Numbered from the stretch's first letter, positions 38,901 through 45,669 are shown. The stretch is DNA of 64,000 nucleotides from Alligator mississippiensis (GCF_030867095.1 NC_081829.1:68283181-68347180), one strand, 5' to 3'. Numbers and translations: made by a program. The notes: generated by a model not told the origin, from the sequence alone.

Positions 38901-41900
38901 TTGTAAAGATGCCTGATTTTAATTTGTGTCTGTTCCTGCTTGGATTGTTCTCATTGTAAGAGAAATCTGTCATGCATACAAATGGATGGCAGTTAATTCC
39001 TGTGACTGACCAGTTAATGCGCATCAGCTGCACAGGTGTGAAATTACTGCACATTAAAATTCCCATGTTGATGTTCTTATTTGGGAGTAAAGAGGCCTTA
39101 TGTTGCTGTAGCTTAACCCTTCTTAGAGGTCAAGCCCACTTTCCTCCTGAGAGTATCTGTGCCTCTCATCAGGTTAATATGCTTTTTGGTATGCACATTG
39201 TATTCAAGCTGTCAGTTCATTTGCCTTAAACTCTCCAATTTCCTTAGACAGGGCCAGAGAGAGGCTGCTGACAGACATTCTCTTTAAGGCATGATGGCAT
39301 CTGCTCCATGATCCCAACAGTCATACCTCCTGCTATGCTACATGTATGTTAGGACATGCAATTTTAAGATTGGAGATTAGATTCCAATCATGCCTTACTT
39401 GTAAGTGCAGGGGGACCCCTGCACCAGCAAGTTGAAAACTGGCATTAGCAGGGGTCCATAGTCCTTGGACTGGTTCTGCCCCCTGCCTTAAATTAACTTA
39501 AATGTGTGGCCGAGTTACTATTTAAGGTGCGATTAACCTGCTAATCTCATCTTAAATGTAAGTGTCAGAGGCCTAAATGTCAGATGCTAAATATCCCTAC
39601 TCGGTTCCAGGGTGGGTGTCCGGCTCCAGGAGCCAGGCACTGCCCCATCCCACCCATGCATGCTGGGATTGGACCCTGCGGCCCAGCACCACCCTCTCCC
39701 ACCAGAATTGGTCCTGGGGGCCCAGCGCTATCCACTCCCACCTGCATGGCCAGGATTGTACCCTAAGGGTTGGGCACTTTCCCCAGCCATTGGGATGGGG
39801 CCCTGGCAGCCTGGCACCACCTCCTCCCCACACAGTGGGATTAGACCCTGGGGGGCCCTGGGACTCAGCGCCACCCTAGCCCAGCCCTGCACATTGGGAT
39901 TGGGCACCTGATCTAGTGTAGGGCCCAGGGCTCCCCATGAGCTACTGCCCTCCCACCACCAAATTCCCAGACTATAGGTAATCCTACAGGCTGGATAAAA
40001 TGGGACCATGGGCCAGACCTGCTTGGGGGTTCAACACTTGCTTTAGCTGGAAATCTAATGCTTTATCCTTCATCTGTCCATCTTTATTCCATCCCTCATT
40101 GTCAGCCAGAACTGAAGGTTGCATGAGCATCTCTCCTGTGGGCTGTTCTATGGCCTAGAGCAGGGGTTCTCAAACTGTGGGTCGCAAGCAACTTAAAAGG
40201 GGGCCGTAAACTTCCCAGGTGGTATGCGTGGCAGCATGGGGATGCGGCAGTGGCACAGAGTGGTGGATGGTGGGAGTGGCTACCGTGTGCGAGCTCTCCA
40301 TCATGCACCACTGCCATCCAGCACTCAGGGTCGTGGTATCACAAAGTTTGAGAACCCGTGGCCTAGAGCAGTGTTTTTTCAACCTGTGGGTCACAACCCA
40401 AAAGTGGGTCACAAGAATATTTGCAAGGGTTGTGAGCAAATCCCAGAAAAACAGGGGAAAGCATGGGTTTCCCTTTGCAAGCTGGCAGCATTCCAGCCAG
40501 CAAGGAGCTGCTTGGGGCAATTAGAGGCAGTGGGCGAATGTACATCTGTGCGTGCACGTGGACATGGCTGGCATTCAGCCAGGCAGGGTTGTGGGAGCAG
40601 CCCCAGCAGCTGGATGCATGTAAGTGTATGGGGAATGGGGGTTGGAGGTCCAGGGGTTGTGGACTGTCCAGGCATGGGTTATCGGATGGGTGTGGAAGGG
40701 ATGGGTGTGGCGGGCAGGGATGGTGCCTAGTGGCATTGGGGGAAGATGGCTGAGTGCCCAGGCTGCGTCATGGCGGGGGAGAAGGCGCCTATCCTTGTGG
40801 GGGGGTCCTTTAGGGGTTGAGAGAGCAGCTGTGTGACTAGCCCAAATGGCACTAGGGATTGTGCCTGTACTGGGGAACCTGGGAGATGGTGCTTGGGGGG
40901 CAGGTGGGGCTGTGACCAGGCTGCCTGGTGTGACGCAGCCTAAGATTGGGGGGGGGGGGGGGGGGGGGGTGCCACAGGCCTCTTCTCCCTTTACCCCATG
41001 CCATGACTCGACTTGCCCTGCTACCACCCTCATAAGCCAGAGTTGTTGCAGCCACCACGCTCCAGCCCAAATGGGATGGGGGCAGCTGGGGGCCCTCTCT
41101 GGCATGGCTGGGGGGGGCAGGGAGCTGCAGATTGGTAGTGAGGGGCACCATCATGGCCCAGGGGGCAAAGGACTCTGGGTTGGGAGTGAGAGCACCAACA
41201 GGGCCAGTAATCTGTGGCTTGGAGTTGAGGGGCACTGGCTGGGCCAGCGGGCTGTGGGTCAGGACTGGCCATCAGTGTTTACAAATGGATCCTGGTACAA
41301 AAAAGGTTGAGAACCACTGCTCTAGAGCATCACAAAATGAGCTGTTTTGTCCCCACAGTGAGTTTATCTCCAGTGAACTTCTAGTATGTTGATATGTTAC
41401 AGAGGGGAAATTGCAGTGAAGAGAAATGAATGTGGGGTTTATTAACGCTGGGGCTGTAACCAAATGCTTACTGGCTGATGCAAAGCTGTGATCATACTAC
41501 TAACAGCTTTGTAGAGGGGCAGGGGGAGTTTTTTTCAGTGGTGTGGGCATTGTTTATTAATGTGGGTTTGACAATTTTAGCTGCTGCTTTATACATAAAT
41601 CCTGGAAGGTACTGTACTTCAGTCATCAAGAGCATGTTTGCTGGGAGCACCTACTTGGGAATGGCTACTACGAGCTTGCATACCTTTTTGTGGAAGTGGA
41701 GAGTAAGATGTTTACCAGAAATAGCCTTTTTCCAAAATGTTAATTAGTCCCTTGATCATATAAGAGGTTTTGAATAATCTGATAAAAATCTGTGCATGTT
41801 TCTCTACTGCTTTTTGTGAAGTTTATTTCAATTAATTTTCAGGGTGTAGTAGTCTTCAGGCTAGAGAGAACCCTGAATTTTTGTTGTTTTTTTTTTTTTT

Positions 41901-42901
41901 TAAAGGTGTAAACAAACCCTTTCTGACTTCTTCCTACACTGGGTTTGTTTTTTTGTTTTTTGTTTTTGTTTTTTTCTTATTACATCAGCATCAGTGGACA
42001 ATTTGTTCTCAGTCAGCATCTTGTGGCCTCCCACATCAGGAGGCTGTAAAGTTTGGAGAGCCAGCTTTAGCTTCTTGTTCATCTTATACAAAAAGTGCCC
42101 ATTAATCCTTTTTCTATACTCAGCCTTTCTCAGATTGTGCACGTGGTATTTGTACACCACTTATTCTCTTTTGCCTGATGTTGATGACACCTCTAGTGCC
42201 TAGTCTAAATAAGGCCTTTGCACATAATTGTGCCAGTGGGAACCCTAGCGTAAACATGCTACACTTGTGCAGCTCCCCCCGATAGGGTTTGCTTCATTAG
42301 CATCAAGCCTGCAGATGCCCCCAGTCCTGCGTGGACCAGGTCTTTCAGTCCTCCTTTGCCAATAGGGTCAGAAATTTTGGACTGTGCCTATTCACAGTAC
42401 AAAATACTTGCCAGCGTAAATTATAGTAGCTTAATTTTTCCCCAATATAGCATATCCAGAACAAGACTGGAGAGACCTCACCGGGAGCCCACCAGACTGA
42501 AATAACTTTAATATTTGAACATTGCTGTCCTGCTGCTGCTGTTTTTGAACATCTTTTTCACATTCTGGAGTTTATGTGAATACATTAGTCTCCTACTGTA
42601 GGAGCAAGGGAGAGGGATGACACCCCTTACAAACACAGGGATGGGGTGGGGGGGGGATTGGGATTGGCAGAAAACAATCCAGTATTTGTAGGGGCATGGA
42701 GGTGGGTTCTGCAAGTGAATTCTTCAGATACTAGCATTGTCATACCTCAGCTATTCTAAGCTTTCATGTGGTTTTCACATTTAAATTCCAGAAACCAGGA
42801 AGACAGCCTGTGGTGTGGTATACACCATGAAGAAACCTCAACCAGTTGAGGAGGAAGAAGAGACCCTTCCAGCATGCAAAAGAGCCAAGACTCAAGTATG
42901 A
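11878..42901 (+). CDS. RPP30, ribonuclease P/MRP protein subunit p30 (11 exons)
   Basis: The joined exons are 11878-11959, 13704-13759, 14117-14173, 15877-15951, 16837-16908, 26515-26604, 28106-28222, 36035-36064, 36734-36771, 38043-38122 and 42792-42901. All introns are GT-AG and all phases join, giving 268 codons, the length I recall for human RPP30. Recognised blocks include [19 protein letters not shown] (residues 28-46), [14 protein letters not shown] (82-95), [14 protein letters not shown] (131-144), [16 protein letters not shown] (159-174) and [18 protein letters not shown] (210-227). The family is the RNase P p30/PHP-like barrel. The protein is a subunit of nuclear RNase P, which trims the 5' leader of pre-tRNA, and of RNase MRP. 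The C-terminus is acidic then basic (EEEEE, KRAK) and is the most diverged part, as expected. The gene looks intact, and it converges on ANKRD1. Confidence 0.96.
12181..12284 (+). mobile_element. CR1 3' tail fragment in RPP30 intron 1
   Basis: Only the CR1 3' UTR remains: 'ggatgatctagttggggatg', 'ttggactagatgggacctc', 'tgaggtcc' and a closing TTCTATGATTTTATGA. It sits at the downstream edge of the CpG island and is an old, short 5'-truncated copy. Confidence 0.8.
13126..13440. mobile_element. Non-autonomous hAT element in RPP30 intron 1
   Basis: The ends are CAGCATTTCTCAGCC and GGTTGAGAACCACTA, an imperfect inverted repeat of the common amniote 'CAGTGGTTCTCAACC' hAT type. A perfect 8-bp target duplication, AGCTAGGT, flanks it at 13118-13125 and 13441-13448. 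The 315-base interior has the subterminal 'gtgacccaaaagtgggtcac' palindrome also found at 40395-40412, and the shared 'cccttgcaggctggcag' segment near 13252-13275. There is no coding capacity. It lies about 260 bases upstream of exon 2. Confidence 0.92.
13704..13759 (+). CDS. RPP30 exon 2
   Basis: Acceptor TTTTCTAG, donor GTAAAA. With the base carried from exon 1 it encodes [19 protein letters not shown], a strongly conserved p30 segment. Confidence 0.96.
14117..14173 (+). CDS. RPP30 exon 3
   Basis: Acceptor TTTTCAG, donor GTATGT, phase 0 at both ends. It encodes [19 protein letters not shown], a less conserved linker in the family. Confidence 0.94.
14593..15582. mobile_element. TAGGGCTGT-type non-autonomous element in RPP30 intron 3
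   Basis: The left end is TAGGGCTGTACAAAATGG and the right end AATTTTGCACAGTCCTA, an inverted repeat. The flanking octamers (acaggata, cctgggta) match at 5 of 8 positions, so the target duplication is doubtful. Subterminal parts are rich in GTTTC/GAAAC words, and the roughly 650-base centre is GC-rich without a recognisable protein. It resembles 22295-22936 and 58979-59626. It is probably hAT, because the 22295 copy has a better 8-bp duplication. Confidence 0.7.
15877..15951 (+). CDS. RPP30 exon 4
   Basis: Acceptor GCTTACAG, donor GTAAGT. It encodes 25 residues ending in [10 protein letters not shown], a hallmark of RPP30. Confidence 0.96.
16837..16908 (+). CDS. RPP30 exon 5
   Basis: Acceptor TTGTTAG, donor GTAAGT. 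It encodes 24 residues, [20 protein letters not shown] and then KLFH. Confidence 0.96.
17120..19084 (+). mobile_element. Penelope-like retroelement (RT plus GIY-YIG) in RPP30 intron 5
   Basis: An 11-base direct repeat TGCATCAAACA at 17109-17119 and 19085-19095 brackets the insertion. Reading along the plus strand, 17298-17861 encodes reverse-transcriptase blocks ([57 protein letters not shown]). 18279-18809 encodes a distal part ending in a GIY-YIG-like nuclease segment ([20 protein letters not shown]). RT followed by GIY-YIG is diagnostic of Penelope-like elements; the KIHK motif fits a Neptune-type vertebrate lineage, which is inference. The coding region is 5'-truncated and interrupted, so the copy is dead. 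The 3' part is a long inverted repeat with a hammerhead-like core, listed separately. Confidence 0.9.
18858..19085. repeat. Near-perfect 68-base inverted repeat at the Penelope-like 3' end
   Basis: The arm 18858-18925 (starting aggcagacaaggttccttgg) is matched in reverse complement by 19018-19085 with about three mismatches, around a 92-base spacer. A partial direct third copy of the arm's start (acataggcagacaaggttc) lies at about 17152-17174 near the 5' end. Such flipped or duplicated terminal segments are known in Penelope-like elements. The arms include the word ttggtctaataaaag and its inverse. Confidence 0.88.
18962..19029 (+). ncRNA. Hammerhead-ribozyme-like core in Penelope-like element
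   Basis: CTGATGA at 18979-18985 is followed by an imperfect stem (AGGGTT with AACCT) and then GAAA at 19001-19004. A possible minimal stem III (GC-TT-GC) and a U-H cleavage context follow. An outer helix can form between GCTGAAG (18962-18968) and CTTCAGC (19023-19029). CUGAUGA, stem II and GAAA are the conserved hammerhead core, and Penelope-like elements are known to carry hammerhead motifs in their terminal repeats. Activity of this diverged copy is doubtful. Confidence 0.5.
19096..22294. other. RPP30 intron 5, middle part
   Basis: No exon or clear mobile element was identified. Short simple tracts occur: a T run near 19322, an AT then T run near 19845-19877, and an A run near 21336-21353. 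Confidence 0.5.
22295..22936. mobile_element. TAGGGCTGT-type hAT-like element in RPP30 intron 5
   Basis: The left end is TAGGGCTGTGTGAAAC and the right end reads TTTCTCTCAGCCCTC. The flanking octamers ctaattgg (22287-22294) and ctagttgg (22937-22944) match at 7 of 8 positions, supporting hAT. Subterminal regions are dense in TGTTTC/GAAAC words. The centre (about 22440-22790) is GC-rich and internally repetitive, with several copies of words such as 'gcaggcagat' and 'ggaggcaggtgctgc', some of them inverted. No protein was recognised. Confidence 0.78.
23827..23840 (+). mobile_element. hAT-like left terminus (TAGGGAGACCATAT), split
   Basis: TAGGGAGACCATAT matches the terminus type of the element at 10161-11011. 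Its expected continuation (GACCCGTTTTAGCCGGGACA and beyond) is found about 925 bases downstream, from 24770, so another element appears to have landed inside this terminus. The right end of the hAT was not found. Confidence 0.5.
23841..24765. mobile_element. Probable solo LTR of an old endogenous retrovirus
   Basis: This 925-base segment starts TGAAAGG and ends CCAACA, so it has TG...CA ends. It separates two halves of a hAT-like terminus. The flanking tetramers atat and aaat are similar, as expected of an old LTR target duplication. TATAAATA near 23999 and AATAAA near 24021 lie inside, but the polarity is not settled. No gag, pol or env sequence was seen. It is treated as a fossil, and the LTR call is tentative. 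Confidence 0.4.
24770..24840 (+). mobile_element. Continuation of the split hAT-like element
   Basis: ACCCGTTTTAGCCGGGACAG followed by TCCTGGATTTCAGAGG is a sequence I recall adjoining TAGGGTGACCA-type termini in reptile genomes. It resumes the terminus broken at 23840. The 3' limit is not clear. Confidence 0.4.
24908..25192. mobile_element. Short hAT element (285 bases) with long TIRs
   Basis: The left end TAGGGACCTACCAAATTCGC and the right end GTGAATTCGGTAAGTCCCTA form an inverted repeat of more than 20 bases with only a few mismatches. The flanking octamers ggcatggg (24900-24907) and ggcacggg (25193-25200) match at 7 of 8 positions. It is a MITE-like hAT derivative with no coding capacity, in RPP30 intron 5. 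Confidence 0.88.
25193..26514. other. RPP30 intron 5, 3' part
   Basis: No repeat or exon was recognised apart from a G12 run near 25270-25281 followed by an A-rich tract. The sequence between 25900 and 26500 is ordinary AT-rich intron. Confidence 0.5.
26515..26604 (+). CDS. RPP30 exon 6
   Basis: Acceptor GGTGTAG, donor GTACAT. It encodes 30 residues including [18 protein letters not shown] and [12 protein letters not shown]. The preceding 9.6-kb intron 5 holds most of the mobile-element load of the gene's first half. Confidence 0.95.
26605..28105. other. RPP30 intron 6
   Basis: No mobile element or extra exon was recognised. A short T run lies near 27136-27145 and a TA run near 27911-27922. 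Confidence 0.5.
28106..28222 (+). CDS. RPP30 exon 7
   Basis: Acceptor ATGTGAAG, donor GTAAGC. It encodes 39 residues containing [20 protein letters not shown] and [19 protein letters not shown], the most conserved part of the protein. Confidence 0.96.
28951..30330 (+). mobile_element. CR1 LINE, 5' segment (split by hAT) in RPP30 intron 7
   Basis: The copy starts inside the endonuclease domain ([12 protein letters not shown] type, near 28960) and continues into the reverse transcriptase. The 29508-30554 frame encodes [47 protein letters not shown] and [20 protein letters not shown]. The catalytic FADD is changed to FAND at 30300-30311, so the copy is catalytically dead. It is interrupted at 30331 by a hAT insertion and resumes at 32098. 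It lies in the same orientation as RPP30. Confidence 0.93.
30331..32089. mobile_element. 1.76-kb hAT element inserted into the CR1
   Basis: The ends are CAGGCTTGTCCAAC and GTTGGACACCCCTG, inverted. A perfect 8-bp target duplication, GGGTAAAG, lies at 30323-30330 and 32090-32097, inside the CR1 reading frame. The interior from about 30570 to 31340 is very GC- and CpG-rich and is built from alternating inverted modules (listed separately). Long ORFs on both strands there mirror each other and are not genes. No hAT transposase was seen. Because it interrupts the CR1, it is the younger of the two. Confidence 0.93.
30625..31050. repeat. Alternating inverted modules inside the hAT
   Basis: A module of about 45-50 bases beginning GGCACATGGCTCCGCC occurs forward near 30645-30690 and again near 30892-30940. 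It occurs inverted near 30765-30811 (ending GGAGCCATGTGCC) and partly near 31015-31040. A second module containing 'cggctgaagccgg' and 'gctgctggggacggg' is likewise present forward (about 30715-30760) and inverted (about 30948-30985). The order is therefore forward, inverted, forward, inverted, which allows several alternative hairpins. Confidence 0.78.
32098..32951 (+). mobile_element. CR1 LINE, 3' segment (continues after the hAT)
   Basis: The frame resumes with [20 protein letters not shown] and [11 protein letters not shown], followed by [40 protein letters not shown] and [20 protein letters not shown]. It stops after FLAGIL and closes with the CR1 3' signature (ctggactcaatgatcttcc, ggtcccttccagccc, TCTATGAAATCT). 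A premature stop near 32460 further shows decay. Confidence 0.93.
32952..36034. other. RPP30 intron 7, 3' part
   Basis: No exon or clear mobile element was seen. A perfect 10-bp hairpin lies at 35359-35381 and is listed separately. Confidence 0.5.
35359..35381. repeat. Perfect short hairpin
   Basis: GCTGCCTTAA and TTAAGGCAGC are perfectly complementary around a three-base AAA loop. It could be the remnant of a small palindromic element or chance. Confidence 0.6.
36035..36064 (+). CDS. RPP30 exon 8 (30 bases)
   Basis: This very short exon encodes [10 protein letters not shown] between a TCTCTAG acceptor and a GTAAGT donor. Loss of this 10-codon unit would keep the frame, so skipping would be hard to detect from frame alone. 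Confidence 0.93.
36440..36686. mobile_element. Probable decayed hAT element in RPP30 intron 8
   Basis: The left end is CAGGTGAGGCTTAAGC and the right part GGTTGAGAGCACTGCTG. The interior has 'ccccgtgggccagatg' and a roughly inverted 'tatgggccagagg', a pattern common in hAT copies here. The flanking octamers gactacag and ttctacag match at 6 of 8 positions. It ends about 50 bases upstream of exon 9. Confidence 0.5.
36734..36771 (+). CDS. RPP30 exon 9 (38 bases)
   Basis: Acceptor CATTCTAG, donor GTATCC. It encodes [12 protein letters not shown] plus two bases of a leucine codon finished by exon 10. Confidence 0.93.
37014..37430. repeat. GC-rich repeat-like block in RPP30 intron 9
   Basis: A (GCA)n tract at about 37067-37081 is followed by GC-rich sequence with recurring words ('cccactggctccag', 'gggattgt', 'gtctggg'). 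The words 'tagcacacacc' and 'tagtacacacc' lie near the two ends in the same orientation. It looks like an interspersed repeat, but its class was not identified. Confidence 0.4.
38043..38122 (+). CDS. RPP30 exon 10
   Basis: Acceptor GGTGGCAG, donor GTGAGT. It completes the leucine codon and encodes [20 protein letters not shown] and AILLHG, plus one base. Confidence 0.95.
39305..39475. repeat. Interspersed repeat, copy B of an unnamed family
   Basis: Homologous to 2815-2962 in the same orientation, with alternating conserved blocks and substitutions. It lies in RPP30 intron 10, and neither class nor full length could be determined. Confidence 0.5.
39600..39960. repeat. Degenerate GC-rich minisatellite in RPP30 intron 10
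   Basis: The words ggattgg(a)ccctg...gcccagc(a)ccac recur about six times at 39-57 base spacing from 39665 to 39897. The units are uneven and diverged. Long apparent ORFs on both strands come from the repeat and are not genes. Confidence 0.65.
40161..40360. mobile_element. 200-base hAT element, first of a back-to-back pair
   Basis: It starts CAGGGGTTCTCAAACTGTGG and ends AGTTTGAGAACCCGTG, inverted. A perfect 8-bp target duplication, GCCTAGAG, flanks it at 40153-40160 and 40361-40368. The second octamer is also the left flank of the next hAT. Confidence 0.92.
40369..41319. mobile_element. 951-base hAT element, second of a back-to-back pair
   Basis: The left end is CAGTGTTTTTTCAACCTGTG and the right end AAAAGGTTGAGAACCACTG. 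The flanking octamers gcctagag (40361-40368) and ctctagag (41320-41327) match at 6 of 8 positions. Inside are the subterminal palindrome 'aacccaaaagtgggtcac', the shared segment 'cctttgcaagctggcag' near 40470-40490, GC-rich filler and a G22 run. Its ends are of the same type as the element at 13126-13440. No transposase was seen. Confidence 0.9.
40948..40969 (+). repeat. G22 homopolymer
   Basis: Twenty-two uninterrupted G residues lie inside a hAT interior. Such a run can form G-quadruplexes and is prone to length errors in sequencing, so its true length is uncertain. Confidence 0.85.
41328..42791. other. RPP30 intron 10, 3' part
   Basis: No exon or clear transposon was identified. T-rich tracts lie near 41884-41902 and 41945-41975. 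They could reflect the poly(A) tail of an antisense retrocopy, but no parent sequence was recognised. Confidence 0.45.
42792..42901 (+). CDS. RPP30 exon 11 (terminal coding exon)
   Basis: Acceptor AAATTCCAG. It encodes [20 protein letters not shown], an acidic run, [11 protein letters not shown] and a TGA stop. The ETRKTA start matches the family, while the tail is diverged but has the same length and charge pattern. Confidence 0.92.
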
Positions 42902-43221
42902 GGATCAAAACCAGAAGGCACTTCCTCTCACCTTCCTCTCAACCCCTTCCTGGATTCACTACTTCACTGTTCAGAATGGAGTATTTCCATTTTTATATAT
43001 GTGTTTAAGTAAAAGAGATGCAGGAATAGGGCTGATATATTAACAATGCTTCACAGAAGCCAAAAGCTCTTTTTTTTGGTTTCAGACGGCTAAGCTGCTT
43101 CTCCTGTTTATTAGAGCCATGGTCTACTCCCAGCCCTATCCTCAGTCATGGGGGAAAGAAATGTTGCAGTATTAGAATTTAAAAATGTTACTACAAGTTG
43201 TATGACTTTGTTTCTTTCTAT

Positions 43222-43227
43222 ATTAAA
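43222..43227 (+). terminator. Possible RPP30 poly(A) signal (ATTAAA)
   Basis: This ATTAAA hexamer, the commonest variant signal, lies about 320 bases after the RPP30 stop. I did not see a canonical AATAAA on the plus strand nearer the stop. Use of this site is inference. Confidence 0.4.
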
Positions 43228-44173
43228 ATAATTTTCCAATGAGCCCTTTTAAAAACCTGGCTGGTACTTCTCTTTGAGGCTTAAGAAGTTTCCATATACT
43301 TCATCTTACAACTGCAATTTGATACAGCCTGCTCCTGGAGCTGGTCTACGAAAGACAGTTGCACAGTGCAAAATAGCACTGCCTAATTTTGCATCATTAT
43401 GATCATCAGCTGAAAAGGACATTCCAACATCTCTGAATTGCAAAGAAATCTAAGTTCATGTTACAGTAGTCTGTAATGTCCTGTGCTTCATTTGGTAGGC
43501 GTGCTGAAAATTTATAATTTGGGGTAATAGGTGCATACAGCAGATGGACTGCAAGGGCCCAAAGTAACACCATGTGATCAGTATGATGAGCCACTACAAC
43601 GGTACAACAGCTATCTCATCTAAACAACCTCCACCTTATCCAAAAAAGGCAAAGCTAAATAAGACCATATGTCAGGATCAGTATGTATGCAAGAGTGTCC
43701 ATTCTGCTGCCCGCTTCCTTCCTCTAGTCCTTTCCCCTGTCCTGCTGCCTGCAAATTGCAGTTCTCTTCTAATCAATTCTCTCCTGCTGCCAGTCTTTTT
43801 TTAGGACTCTTTCAAGTCCTAGTTAAAGCTTTAAATTTTATAAGGCATATACAAGCTCGTAATGGGCTCTTGGACTCATGGGCTGCAAACAGTGACTTCC
43901 TCAGGCAACAAGGTGAGAAATGCAAGTAATAGTATGTAAGTGATTGCAGAAATCTTTTTGCAGTTGATCCTCAGTGTGACTCAGGACTGAACTGAGCAGA
44001 ATTGTTTTAAAGCAAAAGTCAGTCTTACTAATACTTTAGGCAATGGCCGGCAATACTCACTGTAAGATTTTTACTTTGAGGTACATAGGATGGAATATTT
44101 GCCTTTATTATTGTCACTTCTGAGTTTTGTGATCAAGTTCATTTCATCTCAGTCGCAGGATGTAGCTGATAAT

Positions 44174-44393
44174 CGGGGATCCTGGTTTTCTCTGATGAAA
44201 AAAATGCCCAATTTTTGGATTTAAAAAATAACCCAAAATCCACATTTTTCCATAATTAAAATGAAACACCACTAATATATAGATATATATACAGCAGTGT
44301 TTCATATTAATCACAGAAAAATGTGGATTTTGGATTACTTTTTTAAATCCAAAAATTGGGCATTTTTTTTAATCAGAGAAAACCAGGATCCTT
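44174..44393. mobile_element. Fold-back MITE, 220 bases
   Basis: The element is almost entirely an inverted repeat. The left arm from CGGGGATCCTGGTTTTCTC runs through 'atgcccaatttttggattt' and 'aaatccacatttttc', and its reverse complement follows an AT-rich centre (atatatagatatatatac). The arms are about 100 bases each. The 9-base word GCTGATAAT at 44165-44173 is repeated at 44394-44402, consistent with a target duplication of 8-9 bases (hAT-like). It lies in the intergenic region between the RPP30 and ANKRD1 3' ends. Confidence 0.88.
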
Positions 44394-45394
44394 GCTGATA
44401 ATATACCATTTTATCATTTAGATATATATCATACGTGTTCTGGCCTTATGCTCAAAAAAAAAGGAAACCAAACGCAACTGATTACTACCTAGAAAGGAGC
44501 AGGGCATTGCTTTGCTGTATCTTGCCTTTGCCACAAGTGTATGTACTGGGAGTGAGAAATTGTTTGCTGAGTGTGAGGTAGAGAGAGCCAAGAAGTCAAA
44601 GCAAGCAATGTTGCATTGCTTATTAGCATTTAATTGAGATCAAATGAATGAGACCTTTTCTAACGGTCTCTCTTTTTTGGCCTTTAAGAAAATGTGAGGC
44701 CTCAGGCATTGGTTAAAAATGTTGTTTCACCCCATTTTTCTTTTCTTTAAGCTTCTGAAATCTTTCTGTATCCCCTTAAGCACTTTGTGGCCTGTCAGTA
44801 TTTACCAGTTATAAAGGCTCTGATGTTACTTTGGTTTGCATATTTCACAATAGATTGCCAGCAAGTTCTGTGTCTGGCTCTTTGTAGTGAGCTGTTTGGT
44901 TGCACAAAAGAGAGCAGAGAAGCTGCAGCCCACAGGCAAGGGCAGTGACAGGGAACTAGTCTCATGACTTCCAGTAGAGAGCAGGCCATTATAAATAATG
45001 TCCATATATGTTTGTAAGGTATTGCAGAGAGTGGGCTAGATTTAATTAGGTGATGCTTTGAAAATGCCTTAGTGAGGAGAGGATCAGCTGTTGAATTGTG
45101 TTCCATCCCTCAGGGACAGCTCTGCCAAAGAATTTTCTGTGTTTGTGGATGTTCTGTGTGCACGCTGTCTTGTCCCATTTATTTGTATTCGCTCTTGCAG
45201 TGATCCCACTTTTGTAATCTATACGCATCCCTCTTTGTGCCAATCTAAATAGAGCTAGTTCTTAAAATCATCATCATCACTGTTTTGTGAGGCCTTAAGT
45301 CTCTTGGTAATGGTTGCTGGCTGGAGTCTGTCTGAAGTGGAGAGCATGGGCGCAAAGGGCATTAGCATTTCTCCCATTTAAGAGTTGGACGGTA

Positions 45395-45669
45395 GTATGT
45401 GGCCTGTGTAGTAAGGAACTATGGATCTTTTGGGCCATGGTGTATTTGTGAGAGGTCACCAAGACCTTTGACGCATGCTCCTAGGCAGGAATATGGAGGA
45501 GTGGAGACTGCCCAGACCTTCCATCCCCCCTTCAGGCCACTGAAAGAGAATCCAAAGTCAAGACCAAGTTTGGACTTACAGTGCATGGAAGTTACATGTG
45601 CATCCAGAAATCAAACCCAGGTTTCCTGCATGGCAGAAGAGGATTCTACCACTGAACCACAACACTAGG
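45395..45669 (-). mobile_element. tRNA-Gly-derived SINE
   Basis: On the minus strand 45669-45600 reads as a tRNA-Gly-like head: TGTGGTTCAGTGGTAGAATC (A box and D arm), an anticodon arm with TCTGCCATGCAGG containing GCC, then GGGTTTGATTTCTGG (B box and T arm). The acceptor stem is not paired and the T loop is mutated, so it is not a working tRNA gene. The tRNA-unrelated body probably continues to about 45395. Retroposition is inferred from this composite look; no tail or target duplication was settled. Confidence 0.7.

Noticed and set aside
39577-41310. Pro/Gly-rich ORFs in RPP30 intron 10
   Set aside because: They fall on a minisatellite and on a GC-rich hAT interior containing a G22 run. 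Composition explains the open frames.
45600-45669. Functional tRNA-Gly gene
   Set aside because: The acceptor stem does not pair, the T loop is changed from TTCGA to TTTGA, and the sequence continues into a SINE-like body. It is a tRNA-derived repeat or pseudogene.
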